Shown in pieces: positions 7,482-14,642 of a stretch of DNA of 24,592 nt (position 1 is the stretch's first letter; every line of letters begins with the position of its first letter). A program made the position numbers and the translations under genes. The DNA lies in assembly GCA_020025055.1 (NCBI GenBank), contig JAHHST010000010.1, positions 1 through 24,592 of the forward strand, in the 5' to 3' direction. This stretch comes from Longicatena sp. GTDB taxonomy: Bacteria > Bacillota_I > Bacilli_A > Erysipelotrichales > Erysipelotrichaceae. Under the pieces are notes generated by a model. The model had not been told where the DNA came from and ran no database searches. It was given only the letters and a program-made list of their open reading frames with translations.

Positions 7482-9065
7482 ATGGAAATGGAAAAAAATA
7501 AGCTTATTCAGTTTAAAAACATTGTAAAAGATTTTGATGGGCAGTTGGTTTTAAAAGGAATTAATTTAGATATATATGAAAATGAATTTGTTACTTTATT
7601 GGGACCTAGTGGTTGTGGAAAGACAACCTTATTAAGAATTTTAGGGGGCTTTTTAGATGTAACAGAAGGACAAGTCATCTTTGATGGAGAAGATATCGCG
7701 GATCTTCCTCCATATAAAAGAGAATTGAATACAGTATTTCAAAAATATGCCTTGTTTCCACATATGAATGTTTATGATAATATCGCATTTGGATTAAAAA
7801 TTAAAAAAATGAGTAAAGATGTTATTGAACAAAAAGTAATGAAGATGTTGAAACTTATTAACTTAGAAGGTTTTGAAGATAAAGATGTTACTTTGTTATC
7901 TGGTGGGCAACAACAACGTATTGCGATTGCAAGAGCGTTAGTAAATGAGCCAAAAGTATTATTACTTGATGAGCCATTGGCAGCGTTGGATTTAAAGTTA
8001 CGTAAAGAAATGCAATATGAACTAAAAAAGATTCAACAAGAAGTTGGAATCACTTTTATTTATGTAACTCATGATCAAGAAGAAGCATTAACAATGTCAG
8101 ATAAAATTGTAGTAATGAAAGATGGGGAAATTCAACAAGTAGGAACTCCTACGGATATTTATAATGAACCAGAAAATTGTTATGTTGCAAGATTCATTGG
8201 TGAAAGTAATATTATCCCTGGAATTATGTTAGAAGATTATAAAGTTCGTTTTGATGATATTGATTTTGATTGTGTAGATTTTGGATTTAAGAAAAATGAA
8301 CCGGTAGATGTAGTGATTCGTCCAGAAGATTTAGATATTGTCAAAGAAGAAGAAGGAAAAATGACAGGGGTTGTAAAATCTGTTTTATTTAAAGGTGTAC
8401 ATTATGAAATTATGGTAGAAACAGTACCAGGTACAACGGTAAGTGTGGATATGCAAGTTACACAAGAACATGATATTTCTTCTAGTGATGCGAGTGAAAA
8501 AATATCTGCGAATGATTTTTATGTAGATATTAAAGATATGGAAGAATTGAATGATGCAGAAATTATTGCCCGTGCAGATGCGCAAGCATGGAGTACGGAA
8601 AATGATGAATATATTTCTATTTCTAAAATTGAGTATGACATCAAAGAAGAGATTGGTACGTATCCAGTAACATTCTCTACTTCAAATGGAACAAGTGTAA
8701 CAATTAATGTTTTCGTAGTAAAACAACAATATGTAGAAAATCCAAAAGCAAATGAGGCAATTGCAGCATTTAATTTCTTTAAAACAGTAGATGAAATTAA
8801 AGAAAGTGCTGCATTAGATACGGATCTAAAAACATGGGCAAATGCACAGAGTTGGAAATTGAGTGATGAAAGTGATGTGGAAATTTCCAATGTTGAATAC
8901 GATTTTGATCCAGATACAATTACTGCAGGAACTTATAAAGTAACATTTAGTACACAAGGTCGAGAATTCAAAATACATACAACAGATATTGCTGAGGAAG
9001 GTGCAGAAGTGGGTCTTTCATTCTTCCCTGAGGATATCCATGTTATGAGTAAGATAGGATTTTAA
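7482..9065 (+). CDS. potA: Polyamine ABC transporter ATP-binding protein PotA with an Ig-like tandem insertion
   Basis: A 527-residue ATPase, about 160-180 residues longer than usual PotA. Residues 1-240 are a complete ABC domain: Walker A GPSGCGKTT (41-49), Q-loop near Q87, signature LSGGQQQR (139-146), Walker B VLLLDEP (159-165), H-loop H197. Residues 241-316 begin the TOBE-like tail ('VVIRPEDLDIV', 'KSVLFKGVHYEIMVET'). From about 317 to 493 two tandem beta-rich repeats intervene, after which 'FKIHTTD' and 'GAEVGLSFFPEDIHVM' complete the TOBE fold. There is no stop or frameshift. ATG 7482 has RBS AAAGGAG; the upstream in-frame ATG 7440 overlaps the regulator gene without a site. PotB follows after 2 bases. 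Import of spermidine/putrescine is inferred from family and operon. Confidence 0.93.
   Translation: MEMEKNKLIQFKNIVKDFDGQLVLKGINLDIYENEFVTLLGPSGCGKTTLLRILGGFLDVTEGQVIFDGEDIADLPPYKRELNTVFQKYALFPHMNVYDNIAFGLKIKKMSKDVIEQKVMKMLKLINLEGFEDKDVTLLSGGQQQRIAIARALVNEPKVLLLDEPLAALDLKLRKEMQYELKKIQQEVGITFIYVTHDQEEALTMSDKIVVMKDGEIQQVGTPTDIYNEPENCYVARFIGESNIIPGIMLEDYKVRFDDIDFDCVDFGFKKNEPVDVVIRPEDLDIVKEEEGKMTGVVKSVLFKGVHYEIMVETVPGTTVSVDMQVTQEHDISSSDASEKISANDFYVDIKDMEELNDAEIIARADAQAWSTENDEYISISKIEYDIKEEIGTYPVTFSTSNGTSVTINVFVVKQQYVENPKANEAIAAFNFFKTVDEIKESAALDTDLKTWANAQSWKLSDESDVEISNVEYDFDPDTITAGTYKVTFSTQGREFKIHTTDIAEEGAEVGLSFFPEDIHVMSKIGF
8430..8960 (+). repeat. Insertion in PotA coding two tandem Ig-like repeats
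   Basis: In-frame segment coding PotA residues about 317-493. Repeat 1 (about 340-413; bases 8499-8720) has 'ADAQAWS', 'YISISKIEYDIKE' and 'GTYPVTFSTSNGTSVTINV'. Repeat 2 (about 424-493; bases 8751-8960) has 'ANAQSWK', 'VEISNVEYDFDPD' and 'GTYKVTFSTQG'. The shared pattern (A-x-AQ-[AS]-W, a VEYD-like strand, GTY-x-VTFST) resembles bacterial Ig-like repeats of Gram-positive surface proteins. Sequence just before repeat 1 ('GTTVSVDMQVT') imitates the last strand of repeat 1 ('GTSVTINVFVV'). Base composition is like the neighbours. Confidence 0.8.
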
Positions 9066-9067
9066 AA

Positions 9068-9916
9068 ATGAAGACATTTAAGAGATTAACAATTCCGTAT
9101 ATTGTATGGATTACATTAATGATTGTTATTCCTATGTTATTAATTGTGTTTTATGCATTTACAAAAACAGGGAATGATGTTGTTTCCATACAATTTACTT
9201 TAGAACATTTTCAAAAGTTCTTTACAGACCCAGATTTTTTAAGAACTTTATGGTTATCATTGAAAATTGCTTTTATAACTACGATTATATGTATTTTATT
9301 AGGATATCCTGTAGCTTATGCAATTAGTCAATGTGATACAAAAACAAGAAATTTATTAATTTTATTAGTTACATTACCAATGTGGATCAATATGCTTGTT
9401 CGTACATATGCATGGATTGGAATTCTTGCGGATAATGGATTAATTAGTCATATTTTTAATTTCTTTGGATTTGAACCTACGAAATTGTTATATACAGATT
9501 TTTCAGTTATATTAGGTATGGTATATAACTTTATTCCATTTATGATTTTACAAATTGAAAGTTCACTTGCAAAAATGGATAAGTCATTATTGGATGCAGC
9601 AAATGATTTAGGATGCAATCGTATGCAGAGATTTTTAAATATCACATTACCATTGTCCTTACCAGGAGTTATAACTGGTATTACATTAGTATTTTTACCT
9701 GCGGTTTCAAGTTTTGTTATTCCTAAATTAATGGGTGGTGGAGGATATATGATGATTGGAAATGTCATTGAAAATCAATTCATCACAGTTGGAGAATGGA
9801 ACTTTGGTAGTGCAATTAGTATGATTATGGCGGTTATCATCATGATTAGTATGTATATTACTAGACGTCTTGATAAAGGGGATGATGGAGCTAGAATAAG
9901 AAAGGGAGGTCGTTAA
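9068..9916 (+). CDS. potB: Polyamine ABC transporter permease PotB
   Basis: A 282-residue inner permease with about six membrane segments (first at 10-32). The EAA-type cytoplasmic loop that docks on the ATPase is at residues 176-200 ('DAANDLGCNRMQRFLNITLP'). The length is normal for PotB. It begins 2 bases after potA and ends 3 bases before the next gene, so the three are translated from one message. It pairs with the PotC half of the downstream fusion to form the heterodimeric channel for spermidine/putrescine. Family assignment is firm; the exact polyamine is not readable from a permease. Confidence 0.93.
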   Translation: MKTFKRLTIPYIVWITLMIVIPMLLIVFYAFTKTGNDVVSIQFTLEHFQKFFTDPDFLRTLWLSLKIAFITTIICILLGYPVAYAISQCDTKTRNLLILLVTLPMWINMLVRTYAWIGILADNGLISHIFNFFGFEPTKLLYTDFSVILGMVYNFIPFMILQIESSLAKMDKSLLDAANDLGCNRMQRFLNITLPLSLPGVITGITLVFLPAVSSFVIPKLMGGGGYMMIGNVIENQFITVGEWNFGSAISMIMAVIIMISMYITRRLDKGDDGARIRKGGR

Positions 9917-9919
9917 TCA

Positions 9920-11815
9920 ATGAAAAATAATAAATTTATGAAACGTCTAATCCTTGGACTTATTTTGGTATTTTTCTATTTCCCAATATTGTATATGTTA
10001 GTGTTTTCTTTCAATAGTGGAAGATCGTTAACTTCATTTGATGGTTTTTCTTTTCAATGGTATGTGAAAATGTTCCATGATAGAAATATGATGGAAGCAA
10101 TTTATTATACATTAGTTACTGCGGTAGTAGCTACATTTGTTTCTACGATTGTAGGTACAATTACAGCCATTGGTTTATCAAAATCTAGAAAAATTGTTCG
10201 TGAAGTGGTAAAACAAATTAATGATTTACCGATTATGAATCCAGAAATTGTTACAGCAGTTGGATTTATGTTGTTTTATGTATCTTTACGTATTGAAAAA
10301 GGTTTTGTGACAATGCTTTTAGCGCATATAGCGTTCTGTACACCATATGTTATCTTATCTGTTATGCCAAAACTTAGAAGTTTGGATAAAAACTTAGCAG
10401 AAGCAGCCATGGATTTAGGGGCAACTCCATTCCAAGCAATGACAAAAGTAATTGTTCCTCAAATTATGCCAGGAATTGTTTCAGGGGCATTGATTGCCTT
10501 TACAATGTCATTTGATGATTTTATTATTTCTTATTTTGTGACAGGAAATGGTGTAAAAAATATTTCTACGTTAGTGTGGACAATGAGTAAACGTGTAAAT
10601 CCAAGTATTAATGCATTATCGACATTAATTGTAGTAATTATTACGATTACTTTATTATTTGTGAATGTAGTTCCAATTTATAAAGAAAAACGTCAAAAAG
10701 AAGGAAGACCGATTTCGAATAAAACATTTGGTATTATTGCGACATGCTTTATTGTTGCTATAGGAAGCATGTTATTTGCATTAAAAGGTGGAGTAGGAAG
10801 TGCAAATCCACAAGATGCAATTGCAAAATATGGAAGTGATACATTAAAAGTATATAGTTGGGGAGAATATATTGATCCAAGTATAAATAAAGAGTTTGAA
10901 CGAAAATTCGGTGTAAAAGTTATTTATGATACATTTGATTCGAATGAATTGATGTATACAAAATTACAAAGTGGAGAAGCATATGATGTCATTGTTCCAA
11001 GTGATTATATGATTGAGCGTATGCGATCAGAAGATTTATTACAACCATTAGATAAAGAAATGATTCCGAATTTATCATATCTATCAGATGGAGTAAAGGG
11101 ATTAAGTTATGATCCTAAAAATACATATTCAGCACCATATTTTTGGGGTACGGTAGGTATTATCTATAATAAAAATAATGTAGATAAAAAAGACTTAGAG
11201 GAACAAGGATTTGGAATCTTTAAAAATGAGAAATATAAAGGACATATCTATATGTATGATTCTGAACGTGATTCTTTTATGATGGCTTTAAAATCATTAG
11301 GTTATTCTATGAATACAGATAATCCTAAAGAATTACAAGAAGCATATGAATGGTTAGTGGAAGCTGTTCATACGGTAAATCCAGAAATCGTTACAGATGA
11401 AGTTATTGATGCGATGGCAAACGGAAATAAAGATATTGCGATGGTATATAGTGGAGATGCGGCATATATCTTAAATGAAAATGAAGATATGGAATATTAT
11501 TTACCAGAACAAGGTACAAACATATGGAGTGATGCTATGGTAATTCCAAAGAATTCAAAAAATCCAAAACTTGCGAATGAATATATTAATTTCATTTTAG
11601 ACTATGAATCAAGTTTAAAAAATTCGATTTATGTTGGATATACATCAAGTAATGCAGAAGTAGTTGAAACATTAAGTGCAGAAGGTGGAGAATTCTATGG
11701 AAATGATGCTTATGTACCTCGTGTTGGATACGATAAAGACGAAGTATTTAAAAATAATGACGAAGTGAAAAAAATTATTTCAAATTATTGGACGAAAGTA
11801 AAAATAGCAAAATAA
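9920..11815 (+). CDS. potCD: Fused PotC permease and PotD polyamine-binding protein
   Basis: A 631-residue fusion. Residues 1-260 are PotC: six hydrophobic segments and the EAA loop at 161-186 ('EAAMDLGATPFQAMTKVIVP'). A positively charged link (KEKRQKEGR) leads to a seventh hydrophobic segment (about 270-290), which would carry the chain back outside. Residues about 308-631 are PotD: 'LKVYSWGEYID' opens the fold, with 'VIVPSDYMIERM', 'APYFWGTVGIIYN' and 'IAMVYSGDAAYI' lining the expected polyamine pocket. There is no lipobox, since the fusion tethers the receptor. RBS GGGAGG overlaps the end of potB. Such potCD fusions are known in other Firmicutes; here the reading frame is continuous. Confidence 0.93.
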   Translation: MKNNKFMKRLILGLILVFFYFPILYMLVFSFNSGRSLTSFDGFSFQWYVKMFHDRNMMEAIYYTLVTAVVATFVSTIVGTITAIGLSKSRKIVREVVKQINDLPIMNPEIVTAVGFMLFYVSLRIEKGFVTMLLAHIAFCTPYVILSVMPKLRSLDKNLAEAAMDLGATPFQAMTKVIVPQIMPGIVSGALIAFTMSFDDFIISYFVTGNGVKNISTLVWTMSKRVNPSINALSTLIVVIITITLLFVNVVPIYKEKRQKEGRPISNKTFGIIATCFIVAIGSMLFALKGGVGSANPQDAIAKYGSDTLKVYSWGEYIDPSINKEFERKFGVKVIYDTFDSNELMYTKLQSGEAYDVIVPSDYMIERMRSEDLLQPLDKEMIPNLSYLSDGVKGLSYDPKNTYSAPYFWGTVGIIYNKNNVDKKDLEEQGFGIFKNEKYKGHIYMYDSERDSFMMALKSLGYSMNTDNPKELQEAYEWLVEAVHTVNPEIVTDEVIDAMANGNKDIAMVYSGDAAYILNENEDMEYYLPEQGTNIWSDAMVIPKNSKNPKLANEYINFILDYESSLKNSIYVGYTSSNAEVVETLSAEGGEFYGNDAYVPRVGYDKDEVFKNNDEVKKIISNYWTKVKIAK

Positions 11816-11821
11816 AAAACG

Positions 11822-11849
11822 AAAGCGGTATTCAACAGAATATCGCTTT
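11822..11849 (+). terminator. Stem-loop after the polyamine operon (no clear U-tract)
   Basis: A 12-bp stem (11822-11833 with 11838-11849, one G-U) and a 4-base loop AACA. It is followed by AGCCTTAAGG, not by a U-tract, so it may protect the mRNA 3' end or act as a partial terminator with read-through into the next gene. Confidence 0.55.
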
Positions 11850-11879
11850 AGCCTTAAGGATAAAGTGGGAGGAAATTAT

Positions 11880-12365
11880 ATGGGAAAGAAAAATGTGAAA
11901 ACAAATGCTGTGCGATTGTTGGATCGTGCAAAAGTGAATTACGAATTAAGAGAATATCCAGAACAAGACGGACCAATAGCAGCGGTAGATGTAGCTCAAT
12001 ATTTTCAACAACCAGCAGATCGTTTATTTAAAACATTGGTCACAACAGATAATAATAAAGGATATTTTGTATTTTGTTTACCAGGTGATCACACACTAGA
12101 TTTAAAGAAAGCTGCAAAAATTGTAGGTGTAAAGAAAATAGAGATGTTAAAACAAAAAGATTTACTTCCATTAACAGGATATGTACATGGTGGATGTTCA
12201 CCTATTGGTATGAAAAAAGTATTTCCAACAGTGATTGATGAGAGTGCAAAAGATTGGGAAACAATTTATGTTTCTGGTGGAAAAATTGGTTTACAAATTG
12301 AAGTTGATGTAAAAGATTTAGAGAATGTAATTGATATTACATATGATAAGATTACAAAAGAATAG
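11880..12365 (+). CDS. ybaK: YbaK/EbsC-type aminoacyl-tRNA deacylase (Cys-tRNA(Pro) deacylase)
   Basis: A 161-residue protein of the YbaK/ProX editing family, which hydrolyses mischarged Cys-tRNA(Pro). Visible motifs are 'RLFKTLV' with the conserved lysine at 51, 'GYFVFCLPGDHTLDLKKAAK', and 'GGCSPIGMKK' (104-113), the glycine-rich loop of the deacylase pocket. The length is typical. I start at ATG 11880, placed 6 bases after GGGAGG; the longer frame from GTG 11865 would begin inside that site. The nitroreductase follows after 11 bases, suggesting a two-gene unit. No own promoter is obvious, so some expression may come from read-through of the polyamine operon. Confidence 0.9.
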   Translation: MGKKNVKTNAVRLLDRAKVNYELREYPEQDGPIAAVDVAQYFQQPADRLFKTLVTTDNNKGYFVFCLPGDHTLDLKKAAKIVGVKKIEMLKQKDLLPLTGYVHGGCSPIGMKKVFPTVIDESAKDWETIYVSGGKIGLQIEVDVKDLENVIDITYDKITKE

Positions 12366-12376
12366 GAGAAAAGAAA

Positions 12377-12889
12377 ATGGAATTTAAAGAGTTAGCAAAA
12401 AAGAGATATTCTTGTAGAAAATTTTCAGATAAAAAAGTAGAAAAAGAATTATTAGATCAAATTGTTGAAGCAGGGATACTTGCACCAACTGCAGTAAATA
12501 AACAAGCTTATAAAATATTTATGTTAATGTCAGATCAAGCGAAGGAAAATGTTGCGAAAACAACAAGATTCACATTTGATGCGGATTGTTTTTTAGTTGT
12601 AGGATATAAGAGTGATGAAGCATGGGTAAGAAAATATGATAACCATAATTTTGCAGAAGTAGATGCAAGTATTGTGGCAACTCATATGATGCTAGAAATT
12701 ACCGATTTAGGATTAGCAACAACTTGGGTAGGACATTTTGATGCTCCATTACTAAAAGAATTACAACCAGAAATGAAAGATTATGAGTTGATTGCAATTT
12801 TCCCAATTGGATATGAAGCGGAAGATGCAAAACCTGCACATCTTCATTATGAAAGAAAAGCAAAAGAAGAAATTTGTACAGAATTATAA
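12377..12889 (+). CDS. Nitroreductase family FMN-dependent oxidoreductase
   Basis: A 170-residue flavoprotein of the short nitroreductase type. The N-terminal 'KKRYSCRKFSDKKV' supplies the FMN phosphate contacts; 'ILAPTAVNKQAYKIF' is the usual second FMN motif, and 'LGLATTWVGHFD' with 'LIAIFPIGYEAEDAKPAH' closes the fold. The protein is expected to be a cytoplasmic homodimer that reduces nitro, quinone or related substrates with NAD(P)H; the physiological substrate is unknown. RBS AGGAGA lies just upstream of ATG 12377, and the gene is 11 bases behind the deacylase, followed by a strong stem-loop. Confidence 0.92.
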   Translation: MEFKELAKKRYSCRKFSDKKVEKELLDQIVEAGILAPTAVNKQAYKIFMLMSDQAKENVAKTTRFTFDADCFLVVGYKSDEAWVRKYDNHNFAEVDASIVATHMMLEITDLGLATTWVGHFDAPLLKELQPEMKDYELIAIFPIGYEAEDAKPAHLHYERKAKEEICTEL

Positions 12890-12919
12890 TTCATTTAGCA
12901 AAGGTTGAATAGAATAATG

Positions 12920-12963
12920 ATAAGTGATATAGTTAGATTAAGATAACTATATCACTTATTTTC
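12920..12963 (+). terminator. Rho-independent terminator after the nitroreductase
   Basis: A perfect 15-bp stem (12921-12935 with 12944-12958) with an 8-base loop GATTAAGA, followed by TTTTC. Confidence 0.85.
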
Positions 12964-13017
12964 GTATTGATATAGGGCTAAATGTAAATACTGAATGAAT
13001 TATAGGAGGGAATATAG

Positions 13018-13269
13018 ATGTTGAAGTATACAGTTGAAGTTAAGGGCATGATGTGTGGTATGTGTGAATCCCATGTAAATGAATCCATTCGAAAAGCTTT
13101 TTCGGTAAAGAAAGTAAATTCTTCACATAAGAAAGGAAAAACAGAAATAATTACAGAAAATGAATTAGATGAAAAACGTCTACAGGAAGTGATTTTGGAA
13201 CTTGGATATGAGGTAGGAAATGTAGAAAAAGAAGAATATCATAAAAAAGGATTCTTTAGTAGATTTTAA
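13018..13269 (+). CDS. Small heavy-metal-associated (HMA, CopZ-like) protein
   Basis: An 83-residue soluble protein with a single HMA fold. The metal site is 'GMMCGMC' with Cys13 and Cys16, preceded by strand 'KYTVEVK' and followed by helix 'ESHVNESIRKAF'. Strand 'KTEIITENELDEKRLQEVILELGYEV' completes the ferredoxin-like fold. It ends with a basic-aromatic tail 'KKGFFSRF'. A copper-chaperone-type role is plausible, but no copper ATPase or CsoR-type regulator is next to it. RBS AGGAGGG is 7 bases before the ATG. Terminators stand on both sides, so it is monocistronic. Confidence 0.88.
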   Translation: MLKYTVEVKGMMCGMCESHVNESIRKAFSVKKVNSSHKKGKTEIITENELDEKRLQEVILELGYEVGNVEKEEYHKKGFFSRF

Positions 13270-13279
13270 TACTAAAAGT

Positions 13280-13313
13280 TATAGAAATCGAGCGGATTTC
13301 TATATTATTTTAA
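13280..13313 (+). terminator. Rho-independent terminator after the HMA gene
   Basis: A 10-bp stem (13280-13289 with 13295-13304), loop GAGCG, followed by TTATTTTAA. Confidence 0.8.
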
Positions 13314-13442
13314 TCAGTAACAAGGGATGCTCTAGCAAAGGAGCTTGGGGCAATATTAATGGAAGAAATACCATATTATGCAAATGTGGATAAAAAAGAA
13401 TTTAAGATGGTGACAAAGCTTACTATGAAAATCTCTGATTGA
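13314..13442 (+). pseudogene. Possible gene remnant, 42 codons without a start signal
   Basis: An open stretch reading 'SVTRDALAKELGAILMEEIP' then 'YYANVDKKEF' and ending in TGA. It has normal-looking amino-acid composition and helix pattern, but no start codon with a ribosome binding site; the first in-frame ATG is in the middle. A transcription terminator lies directly before it and another after it. It looks like the 3' remainder of a lost gene; I do not recognise the family. Confidence 0.3.
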
Positions 13443-13485
13443 TTTCATATGGTAAAAATGATTCATCTAAAATTTGAAAGCTAAA

Positions 13486-13536
13486 AAAATGTAGATAGAA
13501 CCTATTTGTTAGGTCACTATCTACATTTTTATTTTT
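13486..13536 (+). terminator. Bidirectional stem-loop terminator
   Basis: A 13-bp outer stem (13486-13498 with 13517-13529) and a 5-bp inner stem (13500-13504 with 13510-13514). A's precede it and T's follow (TTTTTATTTTT), so it can work in both directions, as expected between convergent genes. Confidence 0.8.
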
Positions 13537-13563
13537 AAAAAAGAACAAGTAGATTCTTGTTCT
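13536..13563 (-). terminator. Rho-independent terminator of the patatin-like gene
   Basis: On the minus strand, AGAACAAG and CTTGTTCT (8 bp, + strand 13542-13549 and 13556-13563) with a 6-base loop, followed by a run of six T's. It lies 14 bases past the stop codon. Confidence 0.85.
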
Positions 13564-13576
13564 AATATAATTTGAA

Positions 13577-14425
13577 TTATGAATTTATATATTCTAATAA
13601 TTCTTGATAACGATTTTTTGCATCGTGATATCCTTGTTGATACAATGCTTCTAAATGATCTAGATTTTTTTCTAATCGATGAATTGTAACATCAGAACTT
13701 GGACGAATCACAAAGATTTCGTGGCGTTTTTCCATTTCTTCGATTTGTTGTAGAGTTTTATTATAAGAAAGATGTCGATGTTCAATTTTATTTAAGAATT
13801 TTGGATAATGTTTATATACTCGTTTAAGAATGGGTAATAAATTATTTTTTCCTTTTCTATAATTTGCACTTTGGGTTAATACAACAATATTTTTGTTATA
13901 GCCCATATCTTGAAATTTAAGAATTGGAATACTATCGCTAACACCACCATCTAATACTTTTTTACCATCAACTTCTACGATTTTAGATAATAAAGGTAAA
14001 GAAGCACTTGCACGTACATAATCAATATCTTTATGTAAATCTGTACATTTGAAATATTCTGCTTCACCAGTTTCTAAATTACTCGCAACTGCATAAAAAT
14101 CAATATGATTTTGCTGAAAAGCATCATAATCATATAAATCTAGTTGATCGGGAATCGTGTGGTATACGAATTCCTCGTTTATATAATTACCAGTTGTTAT
14201 AAATGAATGAAAACTCATATATTCTTTTTTATGAAGATAGGCAGTATTGACTTTATAAGCACGTCCACGTTGTTTGGATAAGTAACTGCATGCATGACAT
14301 GCACCAGCACTAACTCCTATAACACCATCAGGATAAATGTTTTTATCAATAAAGAAATCTAAAACACCTGCGGTGTATACTCCACGCATACCGCCACCTT
14401 CTAATACAAGACCTAGTTTATTCAT
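13577..14425 (-). CDS. Patatin-like phospholipase family protein
   Basis: A 282-residue serine hydrolase of the bacterial patatin family, with all catalytic elements: oxyanion loop GGGMRG (10-15), nucleophile Ser39 in GVSAG, and the Asp159 dyad in DGG. The protein has no signal peptide and is probably cytoplasmic, acting on acyl-lipids. It is close in size and motif order to RssA/YjjU-like proteins. The minus-strand start has AAGGATG upstream and an extended -10 (TGT-TATAAT, + strand 14449-14457). It is the only minus-strand gene in the window. The substrate is not predictable. Confidence 0.92.
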   Translation of the reverse strand: MNKLGLVLEGGGMRGVYTAGVLDFFIDKNIYPDGVIGVSAGACHACSYLSKQRGRAYKVNTAYLHKKEYMSFHSFITTGNYINEEFVYHTIPDQLDLYDYDAFQQNHIDFYAVASNLETGEAEYFKCTDLHKDIDYVRASASLPLLSKIVEVDGKKVLDGGVSDSIPILKFQDMGYNKNIVVLTQSANYRKGKNNLLPILKRVYKHYPKFLNKIEHRHLSYNKTLQQIEEMEKRHEIFVIRPSSDVTIHRLEKNLDHLEALYQQGYHDAKNRYQELLEYINS

Positions 14426-14448
14426 ATTTCCACATCCTTTTTCATTAT

Positions 14449-14457
14449 ATTATAACA
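14449..14457 (-). promoter_or_regulatory. Extended -10 promoter of the patatin-like gene
   Basis: On the minus strand TGT-TATAAT, a consensus extended -10, lies 24 bases upstream of the start codon. No clear -35 is present. Confidence 0.6.
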
Positions 14458-14577
14458 TACGAAAAAGAAAATAGAATTAGTCTTATCATATTATGTGTCT
14501 AAAATTTTATATTAGATGTTAAATATCTATATTTAATCTTTATAAAAATAAAACTGTATATATAAAATAATTATAAA

Positions 14578-14599
14578 TTGACTATTTAAAAGAGGTCAA
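14578..14599 (+). promoter_or_regulatory. Operator-like inverted repeat upstream of the ECF gene
   Basis: TTGAC (14578-14582) and GTCAA (14595-14599) form an inverted repeat with 12 bases between. TTGACT could also be a -35, but no -10 is well placed. The binding protein is unknown; the TetR gene at the end of this cluster is a candidate. Confidence 0.35.
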
Positions 14600-14642
14600 A
14601 ATCAGTATATTCTATATTCATATATGAAATGAGGGAGTATGT

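Larger units (their letters stand above)
13270..13576. other. Intergenic region with three terminators and a relic frame
   Basis: 307 bases between the HMA gene and the opposite-strand patatin-like gene. It contains the HMA terminator (13280-13313), a short protein-like reading frame without a start (13314-13442), a bidirectional stem-loop (13486-13536) and the patatin terminator (13536-13563). Confidence 0.7.

Noticed and set aside
8385..8890. Overlapping minus-strand ORFs opposite the PotA insert, considered as a hint of a separate gene
   Set aside because: The + frame is continuous, the repeats are clearly protein-like in that frame, and the minus ORFs have no start signals.
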